From NCBI GenBank assembly GCA_007644065.1, contig VJWN01000027.1, forward strand, positions 372,001 to 436,000: 64,000 nt of DNA, read 5' to 3'. Shown piece after piece: positions 11,764 through 22,926 of this stretch. The position numbers and the translations under genes were made by a program. The first letter of the stretch is position 1. The number at the start of each line of letters is the position of its first letter. Origin of the DNA: Margaritispora aquatica (Eukaryota > Ascomycota > Leotiomycetes > Helotiales > Discinellaceae). The notes beneath the pieces were generated by a model that did not search any database, had not been told where the DNA came from, and was given only the letters and a program-made list of their open reading frames with translations.

Positions 11764-12174
11764 TCATATTGAAACTTGAGTTCCGCAAAAATGCCTTCGA
11801 AAATGCCTTCTAATACTGTTTGTCTGCGACAATCTCCTCAGTTGGCCATTTCCTATGAGGCCTAGCGAATCACCACTCGTTGTATGGAAATGCGCCATCA
11901 TTTTGCAGCGCCACCAACGCTCCTGTGCCTCAAAACCAAGACTCTTCCCAACTGCTTGAATCCGTTTCTTGTCCACACGAGCTGTGCCCATTTTGACACC
12001 CCATTCAAATCGAGTGGAGGTGCTTTGCCGCACCTTCTCAACGATATCCCCAACCACTTCCGATGCCAAGAGAGCATACTCCTCTCTGGGTATGTTGATA
12101 TTCATGTCCAAGTGACCGTCACAGCCGAGTAGGATCAAGTTTGTGATACCAGAAAGACTGAGTTCCTTGATCAA
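11764..12174 (-). CDS. Unassigned open frame, possible gene fragment
   Basis: This is a 136-codon frame with a protein-like composition in its first two thirds (MIKELSLSGITNLILLGCDG, then a REEYALLASEVVGDIVEKV helix-like stretch and GFEAQERWWRC). The end is Arg/His-rich and looks non-coding. No domain is recognised and no splice partner is clear. It may be a fragment or relic. Confidence 0.25.
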   Translation of the reverse strand: MIKELSLSGITNLILLGCDGHLDMNINIPREEYALLASEVVGDIVEKVRQSTSTRFEWGVKMGTARVDKKRIQAVGKSLGFEAQERWWRCKMMAHFHTTSGDSLGLIGNGQLRRLSQTNSIRRHFRRHFCGTQVSI

Positions 12175-13456
12175 TAACTCTCAATGCCAAACACTTCGCA
12201 GCCTACTTCTAGAAATATTTCAATCAGTCCGCACTACTTTCCTAGCGTAATGCACTCTTTCAAATCGGGGTTTCCATAAAATCTGCCAATTTGTGGTGTA
12301 ATGGGAGTAATAAGAAATGGCGTAGTATGTCAGAATTTCATCTTTGCCTGGCGTAGACATTTTATGGACTTAACATATTGTTTAGCACACTTTGAAGGAC
12401 GATCCCCCCCTTCGGTAGCCTCTTTGTATTATTGCCCTGGATGAAAGAATGTTCTTCCAATTTTGATCAAGTTGACTAACGGTGAATATTGTCTCCGTTT
12501 TACTTATTCTTACACATATTAGTCACTAAGAAATACCCCTATTAATTTGTCGCATTGATAGTAATGTTATCACAAGTCAGTCGTACTGTTTTCAGTTATT
12601 CCTCTAGTATTAAGCATCTGTAAATGCCCTTTAAACATAAATTTACGGCACAGATATAACATCGCACCCTTGTTAGTATCTTTGATAGCACAAATCAGCA
12701 TTTTAGGAGGAATATATGTATCTCATTGTTGAATAATCTCTCACATCGAGAGTATTGCTTAAAATCAACTTCACCCCGCTTGCAATCTTCATTACTACCT
12801 TATAATAGGTCATCTTCATATTAACGACGCAGATTCATCGAGATGTGAGAAATAGGACCACACCCTCATCAGGTGGACTTTCTCGTTTCCGTAACACAAA
12901 CCTTCCTTCGAGGGCCACTGCCTCCTAGGTATTGTCACTTCTCATGTTGCATTCCATATTAAAGATGCATTCATACATATCAAGCTGGATGTTGACTGAG
13001 ACTATTTTAGAACTTGCTGTCTTCTCACTCAAACATTTCTCAACCATCGAAGTCTTCGCCCCTTCATCGATGTTCTTTCACAGAATTTGTATTATCCCTT
13101 CTCTTGAACCAATACCCCGGACATGCGAGGTCTTACCAGATGGGCTCGAAATAGTTCTACGTCTCAGGACCGGGAAACTCAAGTTGGTTGAACACAAGTT
13201 TGTTTCTATAACTGGCCGTTGAAGTTCTCCTTCGATCTCAAAATATAGTAGAGGTTCTAATTGTGGAAAAAGAGCCTGTCTGAACACAGGTGCTCGACGA
13301 TTTGGCTTTGTACAAAAGGTAGCAACGTTTCTTAATATTAGACAATGATCAAGCGCATATTCTGCAGACTCTGCTTAGATACCTCCTATCCGCCTGATTC
13401 ATATTTTTGTGCCTCAGCGATTTTAAAGCGCTTGCTCAACGACTATACGGTTCAAG
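12175..13456. other. Gene-free AT-rich stretch
   Basis: About 1.3 kb without a supportable gene. A 96-codon plus frame at 12932-13222 and an overlapping minus frame at 13078-13287 have no recognisable features. The right end must hold the promoter of the secreted protein gene starting at 13457. Confidence 0.5.
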
Positions 13457-14455
13457 ATGATTAGACCTTCCCATCTACTCATGTTTGCGTCTGTGATTGG
13501 ACTGGCTCATTGCGCTCGTAAGTATTGTCTCCCTCCACTCTAGCACCGAATCACCGATGCTAAGAATCCCTGTAGCAATGTACAATGTTTCCACTCTTGT
13601 GAACAGAAATATCCTAGCAGAACGCGAAGATAAGGAATGTGGAAATATTGGCCACTTGGGCATCTCGAGGTACGATTGTATCAAGAAGGAAGGTCATGTA
13701 ATATTGCCCAATGGGCACTGCCCCATTGGCGATACAGTCCCAACTTGCAAGTCGTATTGCGAGATACGGCGAACTGGGTTTTTGAGCAACGTTCAAGTGG
13801 TCACCAGCGTTGGCTGGATTACGAAGGGCTCAAGTACATCCCTATCCGCAGGAAATGAGGTATCGATAACTCACTCATTTGGTATATCTTCTGGTGGAGC
13901 TTTCGGAGAGGTCTTTTCAGCTGGAGTTAACTACCAATGTCAGTTGAACTCTCCAAGTATTCGATCCTCGAAACATGAAAGCTAAATGTGAATTTCCATA
14001 GATTCTGTTACTGAGACTTCTTCGACATCACTCTCATTGCGGTCAGAGGGCTCTGAATACGATTCTGAATACGTCTTCTTCGGCACCTTGATCGAAACTT
14101 GCGGTACAGGCAGTCAAAAGCATAGCAATTTTGGCTTTCCATGTTCCGACCCCACTCAATGTATAAATCGACCCAGCGGGCACTACTGTGATGGTGAGAC
14201 GAAGAGCTTCGCGAATGTGTGTTCACGCACCCCATTGTATCTTAACGGCAAGTTGCAGTTGACGTATGCGCAAAGTAAGTGGTCCCCTATAAATAATCGC
14301 ATCGCTGAAACTCTTGGCTGACGAACATTTTCTCAGGATACATTGGTGGGGATGGGTCTCAGTTGCCGCTCCCGCAGCAGCTTAAAACCTATCGCGACCT
14401 TTGCCAAGATGCTTTAAACTCGGGTCAGGTAGACGTGTGTGGGTACGGCAGATGA
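13457..14455 (+). CDS. Secreted Cys-rich protein, unknown family
   Basis: The first exon (13457-13517) encodes a short signal peptide (MIRPSHLLMFASVIGLAHCA) ending at a GTAAGT donor. Exon 2 starts at about 13615-13622, where two acceptors both keep frame, and ends at 13938. Exon 3 is 14002-14274 and exon 4 is 14337-14455. The mature protein has an N-terminal Cys cluster (ECGNIGH, RYDCI, NGHCPIGDTVPTCKSYC), a middle Ser/Thr-rich stretch of alternating polar and hydrophobic residues, and a C-terminal part with FGTLIETCGT and more cysteines. Alternating β-like Ser/Thr segments occur in several secreted fungal families, including pore-forming ones, but I cannot assign it to any. The end codon is a clear TGA after GYGR. 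Confidence 0.65.
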
Positions 14456-15003
14456 TATATTCAAGTGATACTTATACTTTCCTTGGTTATCTCTTTGTTT
14501 GGCTTGCCGTGGTTGGGCTGAACTGCTTTTTTTTTTTTTTCAATTTTAAGTTGGTGATTTTCGCACCTTTCTTTTGTTCACAGAGACTTTGCTTTGAAAT
14601 TCTCATGTCTCCTTGCTTACTTCTTGCGATTGTTTTGGACTCACAGATCCAATCTGGTTTAGATGGATTTTACTTCAAAATAAGGCAGACAAATATAGTA
14701 GATGCTGGCGGCTTTCACAGACAATATTGAACTTGCAATTTGCCTTCCTTGAGCTTATTCTTTACCCTCTTTTGTTCTAAAGTTCGAAATTCGTTTGAAC
14801 AAAAACATTGAATCACCCAAAAAGTAAAGGATATCAACGACTGAACCTCCTCTCAGTATATCTCGCTTCCACAGACAACTCAAACAAACAACTCTAGCTA
14901 GCCTGGACAATTTTGAAGTAAACCTCTTTCCCGAGTCCTTTCTCCTCACACTAGCCGAGCCGAACCCCCCGACAGGCAGGTTTCGAACATCTTCATTTTC
15001 TTC

Positions 15004-15707
15004 CTAACAAAACTCACACCGCGTGCTCGGGACCGCTCTCGTAGGGTACATCCTGAAGTAATTCCTATAAAAGCTCCCCGACTGCCCAAAATTATTCTCC
15101 ACGTCCGACTGCTGCCCGCTCACATCGTCGTGACTGAAGTGCCAAGTGCCATTATCCACGCACGGTTTGGGCTTGTGCCTCCTGTTATCAACCATGTCAT
15201 TGATCAACCAGCTGTCTTTGTATGTTCACGCTTTCATCACAAACCGAGACAAGGAAGTAAGAAAAGATAGGAAAACTCACGTTCCGCAATTCCCCCACAC
15301 GTGTGTGACGTTCAGCATGAACCCGCCATCCTTGGGGAACAATCCGAATGTGATAGTTGGATCTGCACATGGTGCGTTGTAAGGTGCTGAGTCGGTGGCG
15401 AAATAGTAGTTGTTGCCGTAATAGGAGCAGGTTGTGTTGAAGCCTTGGGGTGAGACGGTTGGCTTGTCGAGGATGTTGAGACGCCATCTGTAGTGAGTGT
15501 GAGTTTGTTTTTCCTTGCATGACAGTAAGGGAAGAGGGTTACTTACGTTCCTCCTGTGCCGTGACGGGTGTTGGAGATGCTGAGGTCGCTGATTGCCCAT
15601 GGGGTGGGGACCTGGAAAGGACTTCCTGGTTGTGGAAGAGCGAGTGTGAAGGGCGTCAGTGTGAGTGCGAGGGTGGAGAGGAGAGCGAAGGGATTTGAGA
15701 GATGCAT
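15004..15707 (-). CDS. Small secreted effector-like protein
   Basis: A strong signal peptide (MHLSNPFALLSTLALTLTPFTLALP, written here only as a description of hydrophobic residues 6-24) precedes a mature protein of about 165 residues. Three exons are joined by GT-AG introns. The second carries GFNTTCSYYG, NAPCADP and a NVTHVWGNCGT block. The third starts at the CAG acceptor before the codon for TWLINDM and ends TRCEFC. There are about six cysteines and several N-glycosylation sites. Size, Cys content and location among accessory genes fit a candidate secreted effector. The layout loosely recalls small AltA1-like fungal proteins, but I cannot confirm that family. Confidence 0.7.
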
Positions 15708-16561
15708 TTTCAGGTTCTGAGATATGATTTCTGAGATACTGATTGTAGCTTCGAGCTTCAGAATCAATTTGTAAGTGCAACTGAGTGAGTATCTGCGATT
15801 GAAAAATAGCACTAGCTTCCTTGGTTCTTCGGTCTTTATACACCGAAGCCTGTCTCACTTCCTTCCACAAGACAGGCGATTCATAATTCATATCTGATGT
15901 CAAATACTATCCCAAAAATACCAAGTAACACGTCGTACAAACACACAAACACGTACAAGAACGCGGGGCCTACCGAACACGAAGATGGGATGATGGCGTT
16001 GGGAACTCATGATCGATGTCTCGCTTCCTACTTCTGGAACTAGTCCAATAGGGGATAGAGGACGTGGTATGACGTTGATGCGGGGAGACGCATACTTCCG
16101 GTGGCGGGATCAGAAATAAGATTTTCAGCAATAAGGTGATGAGCGGTATTAGTTGAGGGGATACGAGAGTAACGTTGAAGTGGACGGTTAAAACAGGTAG
16201 AGGTGTTGGAATAAGGTTTCAGTGCTTATGCCAGAGAAACGTTGGAAATAGTAACGGGATGGCATAACGAGCACAAGCATGACTTGTCCTCGTAAAAGCT
16301 GTTAGACATGTGGCTGTTTGCGGCAGCGTACGACTTAGGAGAGATCGCAGAGAAAGTTTATCTGTATGTTTTTTCTATTGACCTGGTACTGACAAGTCAA
16401 AGCCACACTAGTATGCAAGGGGTGATGTATAGTACAATTCCATTTCCTTCAATTCGCTCATTGACACGTTACGCCTAGGTATCTTTCCATGCTCCAATTA
16501 AATGCCCAGGTTTTCCCAAACCATACAAAACCAAGTCATTCCTTCAACTTGCTCATAAAAA
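15708..16561. other. Intergenic, no gene seen
   Basis: About 0.85 kb between two minus-strand genes. It must contain the promoter of the small secreted protein and the 3' end of the esterase gene. No supportable coding frame, repeat or RNA gene is visible. Confidence 0.5.
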
Positions 16562-18076
16562 CTACCGATGGAACACAGACTTCTCTCTACTTATCGACGG
16601 CTGCATTGCCGCTAAGATGAATCGACAAACGGCTGCATACGGAGTATTCTCACTATTCGTCAACTTCGCAATGCCCTTATGATCAGTTTGCGATGACACT
16701 GTATCCTCATTGTCGAAATACAAGCATGCTCTCTCCTGATCAACCATCATCATTAAGGGGCCTTCTCGCTTCCACTCTCCAGTCCCGGTCTTGATAGCTG
16801 TTGGAGTAGGTTTCCGCTCATACACAGACATGATACTCATATTTCGCGAGATCTTCTTGAAGTTGTTCGTCAGCTGACGAAGCACAACGGATCCAGGTTT
16901 CAGATCCTCGATCAATGTCACGGATGGTGTGCCCTGGACCAGCATCTCCAGAGCCACAGTCTCTAATCCACCAAAGGGCGCTCCGAAGAACACTACTCGC
17001 GGCACGATCTCTTCCAAATTTCGAGGCGAATGTCGAAAATTCCTCGCTCGGTTAAGGGCAGAAACAATCAGCAAGCAGCCAAGACTGTGTCCAACCAGGA
17101 TCGTGGGCCTCTTGTAGTTGTTTGACTCCCATAGCTGCTCCAACCTCGTCGCGAAATCTTGAGCATGCATTTCCAAGTCCTGCCGCGATTGATCACCCTC
17201 TGCCAATGTGGAGTCGTACCCATATGTCATCACACGAAGGTTGTGCACGTCTTTCGGCAGATAGTCGCGAAGCCAGCTGTGTTCTTTATCATGTGCCCAA
17301 GATCCAAAAGCATGGCCAGCCAGTCCTGTTACCGCGACCAGATCGGCCTTGATCGGATAATGAGCGTCGTTTAGTGGGGTGAACCCATTGAACCTTTTAT
17401 CAATCTCTATGCCATACAGCTTTCCTTCGCTCGAAAGCGATGGCCCCGTCGATTTTAGACCTAGAACGGATTCCTTGTACTCGACTGTCGCCACCTTGAA
17501 GCTTGTATCGCTTGTCCTGGCATCATTCGACCATACAGCAGGTGCCAAGGATTTCACAGTGATGGACGAGGAGAACAGGTCTTTCACATCTTCTGGGGTC
17601 ATATCACTCGGTATATGCTCAACGCGATATGTCATCAAGCCTGATGTTCGACTTGGTTTCATCGATTCCGCATCGAAGGATGGTCGAGGGAGTTCCGGCC
17701 TGCTTGGCACATTCAGGTTATGAAGAGCTGTAGCTCCTCCACCAACAAGCTGTTCGTTTCCTCCTTCTCCAAGTTTCTTGTATTTTCGTTCCCTCAGCCG
17801 TCGCCTACAGCATGACATCCTGCGAAGACAACACCACCATATACTGAAGGCGATTACGAGCAGGATCCCCCCGCATATTCCGAGGAAGATATATACATCT
17901 GTATTATCATTGTCTGAGCTACTCGATATTGTTGTAATATTCGTTGCCGAAGTCGTTACCGCAGTCGCACTGCGTCGAGATGAAGTCCTGAAGGTCGAAG
18001 TCATCGTTGAGGTTTCGGACGATAGGTCGATGCTCGTTGAGCTAGTGGATGAAGCTGTTCGCGTCCGCGTACTCAT
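16562..18076 (-). CDS. SERAC1-like serine esterase with N-terminal membrane anchor
   Basis: This is a single-exon 504-residue protein. Residues 1-58 are Ser/Thr-rich. Residues 60-83 form a transmembrane helix followed by a Cys/Arg-rich juxtamembrane stretch. The C-terminal half is an alpha/beta hydrolase of the DUF676/SERAC1/PGAP1 type. It has VTGLAGHAFGSW (oxyanion region, ~249), the nucleophile elbow VGHSLG with Ser331, FFGAPFGG (~363), and a TDHKGIAKL block whose His466 is the likely catalytic base. In fungi this hydrolase often forms the N-terminal domain of NLR-like incompatibility proteins; here it stands alone with a membrane anchor and no NACHT or repeat domain. The orientation implied is a cytosolic hydrolase with a short glycosylatable N-terminal segment outside. 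The substrate is unknown. Confidence 0.85.
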   Translation of the reverse strand: MSTRTRTASSTSSTSIDLSSETSTMTSTFRTSSRRSATAVTTSATNITTISSSSDNDNTDVYIFLGICGGILLVIAFSIWWCCLRRMSCCRRRLRERKYKKLGEGGNEQLVGGGATALHNLNVPSRPELPRPSFDAESMKPSRTSGLMTYRVEHIPSDMTPEDVKDLFSSSITVKSLAPAVWSNDARTSDTSFKVATVEYKESVLGLKSTGPSLSSEGKLYGIEIDKRFNGFTPLNDAHYPIKADLVAVTGLAGHAFGSWAHDKEHSWLRDYLPKDVHNLRVMTYGYDSTLAEGDQSRQDLEMHAQDFATRLEQLWESNNYKRPTILVGHSLGCLLIVSALNRARNFRHSPRNLEEIVPRVVFFGAPFGGLETVALEMLVQGTPSVTLIEDLKPGSVVLRQLTNNFKKISRNMSIMSVYERKPTPTAIKTGTGEWKREGPLMMMVDQERACLYFDNEDTVSSQTDHKGIAKLTNSENTPYAAVCRFILAAMQPSISREKSVFHR

Positions 18077-18747
18077 CTTTCAAACTCGCTTCCACATGAA
18101 GACATTCAGTGAAATTCACAACAACAAGAGACACACTATCATCTCGAAGGAAGATGTCGATTAAAACAACATTGAGAAGGCTGAGCTAACCACCATCCAT
18201 CGTATCTTCAAACTGCGCCGCCCGGGGAAGCGTCTAAATTGAGGTTGACATAAGAAAGCCGGGCGATGCTACCTATTCAAGGAATTCCTTCATGGGGGCC
18301 AAACCGCTTGATTGGTTGTAAGTTCGGCAAGAATCCAATTGTGCACTGGGAGGAATACGTTGCTTTGGAAGTGCATTGTGCATCATGAGGCCCAAGCTAA
18401 TACGACCCTGGTTTCTTCCAAGATCAGCCCCCCTTTTAACTGCAAGACGGCGGGCAGCCTAACAGGACGTCCCGCCCGAAGAGCACGTTGAGAGATGAGT
18501 GGGGAAACTAGTGATCCGACATGCTTTTTAATTCTACTTGGAAAGCTTTCCCTGTTTGTTGAACATGCAGCAATATTTCATCTCATCCATATAAGCATTT
18601 GGGCCATTTGCATTTCCTCGAATTTCGTATGGGCTGCTCGCTAAAGCATTTTGACAAAAAAGCCATTGCTTACAAAGGCTGAGACCGAAACAGCCACCGG
18701 GCCAACTTGTTCTTACGAGCGCTTATTGAGGCTGAAGATTACGAAAG

Positions 18748-20010
18748 ATGGTGCCAAAAGGAGGGGGAGGCGATCCTTCTTTCGATATCATGCACCACCC
18801 CAACCAAATCACACAATCTGGGAGCATGTCAGATATATCGAAATCAACAGTCCAGGCTTCCGAGCTGAGTCTAAATTCAAATTCATCTCAACCTCACACC
18901 TCTCAAGATGACACCAAGGTTCTCCTGCCACCGTTTTCACGAGACAGTGCCCTGGTAAAAGAGCCGCCTCTCTTACCAGCAACTGTTCATGCCTCTCATG
19001 GCCGGAGTATGCTCTCACTCTCAGATCCTTCACCTTCACTCAATCCATCACCTCTCAGTACCTATATCCGGAACGAGCTCTGCGTATCTCGCCTCAGCAA
19101 AATATATCGCCACCTCTGGCTTGCTGGCCTCCCACGGCCAGCACGTTCAGTGCACCGACAAGAGCTCATAGGGCGCGAGATCGTAGTAAGCGAGCAAACA
19201 GACCTACATCTTTGCTGGTACAAGTCTAGGATTTACATCAAACCACTGCCTGCTTTCCTCTTACATTATGAAAGCTGGAGAGAATTAGCCCACGACAAAG
19301 CCCTGCATGCAGAAGCATGCGGTCTTCTCATGTCATATACATGGCTTGTGTGCAGAGAGAGTGATCTCAAGCGAGCACTGGAAATTGGCCTCCTCCCTAG
19401 ACACGTCAGGTGGGAGACTTGGACGGCATTCGTCGCTTCTCTGTTGCAACACATCTCGCCTCTCGACCACGCGGCCGTGAATCGACGGTACCACTATGGC
19501 GAGTTGCGTGTCGCTAGGCTGAACACCATCTTCAGAGTCCTCGGCGCGCGCAATCTCCAATTGCGCAAAATTCACCAAGGCTTCATGACCGAGCCAGACT
19601 GGTACACGCGCTTCCTCAGAGAGAACTTCGGATGGCTTGTTGTAGTGTTTGGGTACATCGCTATCGTGCTGAACGCGATGCAAGTTGGGCTCAACACGAC
19701 GTATTTGAGTGGCAACGAGGTTTACCAAGCTGTGGCGTATGGATTTAGCACTTTCGCGATCGCCATGCCGGTTGTGATGTTTGGCGTTATTGCGGTCTTG
19801 AGTGTGGGCGTGGTGTGGTATAATGTCTCAGGGACGCTGAGGTATGTGGGCAGATTTGAGCGATCAAGAGGTTTGGGTTTGGGTACTGGTGGCGAGGCTG
19901 CTGTGGGATTGAGATGGGATCGAGGTGAAGGATTGGAGAGCATGGCTGATGGGAATGGTGAGAGTATTACCAGGAGGAGAGGAGAGAAGGATGTCAAGTA
20001 TGGGAGCTGA
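18748..20010 (+). CDS. DUF6601 membrane protein
   Basis: An uninterrupted 420-residue frame. The N-terminal ~100 residues are disordered and Ser/Pro-rich. The core starts around YIRNELCVSRLSKIYRHLW and has WLAGLPRPARSVHRQ, then a PLPAFLLHYE block and a GLLMSYTWLVCRESDLKRA block. These are features I associate with the fungal DUF6601 family, sometimes mislabelled as subtilisin-like. Two C-terminal transmembrane helices lie at about 295-314 and 332-357 and are followed by a basic tail. No protease triad is present. A second in-frame Met at codon 15 could be the real start. The function is unknown; an integral membrane role is inferred from the helices. Confidence 0.8.
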   Translation: MVPKGGGGDPSFDIMHHPNQITQSGSMSDISKSTVQASELSLNSNSSQPHTSQDDTKVLLPPFSRDSALVKEPPLLPATVHASHGRSMLSLSDPSPSLNPSPLSTYIRNELCVSRLSKIYRHLWLAGLPRPARSVHRQELIGREIVVSEQTDLHLCWYKSRIYIKPLPAFLLHYESWRELAHDKALHAEACGLLMSYTWLVCRESDLKRALEIGLLPRHVRWETWTAFVASLLQHISPLDHAAVNRRYHYGELRVARLNTIFRVLGARNLQLRKIHQGFMTEPDWYTRFLRENFGWLVVVFGYIAIVLNAMQVGLNTTYLSGNEVYQAVAYGFSTFAIAMPVVMFGVIAVLSVGVVWYNVSGTLRYVGRFERSRGLGLGTGGEAAVGLRWDRGEGLESMADGNGESITRRRGEKDVKYGS

Positions 20011-21178
20011 GAGGCTCTGTTGGCTTTTCTGTGTATCCCATATCTGTTGTTTCCAAAGTTACAAGAGATCTTCGATGGTATCGATTGCCATGCAGCTTGT
20101 GCTCAAGCTGACTCGACGTAAGATGACGGTAAAAAACAAAGAACTTGGAATTAGAGATGAATTCCGAAGGATCTCGGATCAAGGACTTGAGGTTTGAGAA
20201 CCTTGATCCCAGGCTCAAATGTTGCAACACAACTTCATTATGTATCAACCTGTCACACGATATCTGATTCACCAAAGCAGCGTTGCGAGAGATGTCTCGC
20301 TTCAGAAAGCAGAGCTCGGTACGATTAAGATGTGAGAGAGATCTCAAAAAAACCAGGAGGAAAAGAATGAAGCTCGGCTCAGAGTGGAAGATCGAGGTCA
20401 TTCAGTAACAACAACAAACATACTACTTGATGATCAACCATATGTCGCCGAGGAGAATATATGCTGGAGGGCGAGATCGGCACTCACTATCGGAGGGTGT
20501 TGAGGATAGTTTCGGTGGCTGAGATAGAGCTTCTTTAAGTCAGGAGCGGAGGGGCTGAGGAGAAAGGGGAGCCGTATGTCTTCGCTCGCAGTACATGAGG
20601 TGCCATGAAGTCATGTGGCTCAGCATGGCGTATGGATTTGCAAAAATTAGAATATCACCTTATATATTGTGAATCTACACAAGGACAGTCTTTCCCTGAC
20701 TAGGGTATCTCACATCCTCTTCCCAAGTAACCCGAATAGCACATGTGATGGTGCACATCTAGGGGCGCTTCTAAGCTAGAGATTCTATAAATCGAAGCTG
20801 AGTTTCAGTTAATTTTCATCGAAGGTAGTGAATGTCTTCTCAGCTGCGTATAAAACACAGTTTTAGATTTTACTTTGTTTTGTCACATGATTATTCGCTA
20901 CATAAAGGGGATGACTCGTCTAGCCCCATTCTAGCCTCAGATGCACAGTCCGGAGAGTTCTTCTTGGGACACACAGATTGAGGGAAACGAACATAGCAGC
21001 GATGTTGTGGGATTGTTAGTCCTCGTTTCAAATTGTATACTTGTTCTTATCACTATAATTAGATGTTGGAATTGAGGCACAGCTGCATCAACCCCTCCTT
21101 TTCATCATCATCAATCTCCTCGATTTGAAGTCAGTGACCTCACGATATCCACCGAAAAAACATCGAATAGGCGCCAGG
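20011..21178. other. Intergenic, no gene seen
   Basis: About 1.2 kb between two plus-strand genes. The minus frame at 19994-20401 overlaps the DUF6601 stop region and has no recognisable features. The promoter of the F-box gene must be in the right half. Confidence 0.5.
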
Positions 21179-22740
21179 ATGGCACACCTTGATAATCTTC
21201 CTGATGAAACATTGCTTCAAATATTCTCATACCTTATCAAACAATGTAAGCATCATTAGTTCTTCAATTCACATAATTGCGCCACGCCAATCTTGGCTGA
21301 AAATGCCATTCTCCTCATACAACTCAATCACCCTTACATCAAACAAGCTCAATAACTAACTCGCCATCTTCTCCTTCAGTTACCACATTTCGCTGCAACA
21401 ACAACAATGACCTTACAGCTCTCGCCCTCGTCACCCCACGTTTCAGCAACCTCGTTCGACCACTCCTCCTGCGCAAAATCATCCTCGGCGTTGGATTCCA
21501 GCCTAAGCTTACCCGCAGCATAGACGAGAGTCCTTCTCTCGGGCTGCTTGTGCACGAGCTACATATTAATTGGAGATGCCTCGATCAGGGTGGCCATGAT
21601 GAGGTTAACGGGATTCTTAGGAAGCTGAAGAATGTGAGGGTGTTGAACATTAGTGCTTTATGGGATACAGTACCGTTTGTGCCGACTTTTTTGGATGGGG
21701 GAAGGTTGGAGATGGGAATGGGATTAGATAAGAGAATAGTGATGGACAAGCTTGAGAGACTAACGATTAGGGACACGAATCTTACGGTCGGCTCGATGGC
21801 GCGGTATATGTTCCATGGAAGTTTGCAGTCGCTTGAGGTCGTCTGGGTTGAAGAGAGGGATTGTATTCCGACTCTCCCTGAAGAATACATACTTGGGACA
21901 TCTTCGCTCCGACACCTCGCATTTAGCCCGTACTTCCACCTCTCTGCAGAAGTCTTGGGCGAGATCTTGAAATGGCCAAGAGCATTGGAGTCACTAAGCT
22001 GTGGTCAAACAGGCACAGATGTGCCCATTCAGAAGAGATTGCGGACAATGTTGTGGAAGGAACCCAGTACACCATTTTCTCCGGCTAGTATGGAGAGGGC
22101 ACTCTCCTCCGCCAAAACCTCTCTGAGAACCCTGTGGATCGCGAACTGCGAGGATTATATTGTCAAAATCCGACATGATGGCTCCAGATTAAGCCTGCGG
22201 ATGATGAAAGAGTTGAGACATGTCGATGTACAAATGTCGTGGTTCTCTGACACATTCGAGGGACGGGATAATCTTTATAAGCTGCTTCCTCCGAAACTGG
22301 AGGTGTTGAAGGTATGTTCCAACGCTGGATGTGAAAAAGTATCGGTTATGGTACTCAATGTGCCAAATGCTAATTTCATCTCTTTCCAGTTACATCTAGG
22401 ACGTCCCGGGTTTGGGGTAGCGAGAGTCGAAGTTGACGATGAAAATGGCGAGGATGGTGATACATGTTTGAATCCGGATTTTTGGTGGTTAATGAACATT
22501 GCTTCCCACAAGCGTGAACACTTTCCGAGCTTGAGAGAGATTCATATGGACGAGCGCGATGTGCAATTACCATACGATACATATGGGTACTGCCAAGAGT
22601 ACTGGAAGCGCCGATGGCAGCCTCCAAAAGTGATAGCGCGCGTCTTTCAAGCGACGAACATTGAACTCCTTGCAATGGTTTATAGGAAGAACCCGAATGG
22701 CCCAACGTATAACTCCTTCTATGCTGAGATTACTGTATAA
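21179..22740 (+). CDS. F-box protein
   Basis: A short first exon (21179-21245) encodes MAHLDNLPDETLLQIFSYL, a clear F-box start, the Skp1-binding module of SCF ubiquitin ligases. It splices (acceptor CTTCAG at 21379) into exon 21380-22740. That exon continues with LTALALVTPRFSNLVRPLLLRKI, the usual second half of a fungal F-box. The protein has about 475 residues. The remainder contains irregular leucine-rich segments (LKNVRVLNIS, LERLTIRDTNL, LRHLAFSPYF, LKVLKVCSN-like) as in fungal F-box proteins with LRR-type substrate domains. The target is unknown. The longest ATG-less frame starts downstream; the F-box appears only when the small first exon is added. Confidence 0.85.
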
Positions 22741-22926
22741 TAGATAGACCATGCAAAAGAGACCATCACTGTTGACCAGTTTGTGGGTATACGAACACGG
22801 TGTATCTAGGAGATGTTGCTCAACTGAAGCAATACATGATCGTATTACTTGCATCATATCTATCTCTTTTACCTCCTTGTTTCCTTGTAGAAATTAATCA
22901 CCAGAGAGAAATGTTGACTCTCGAAA

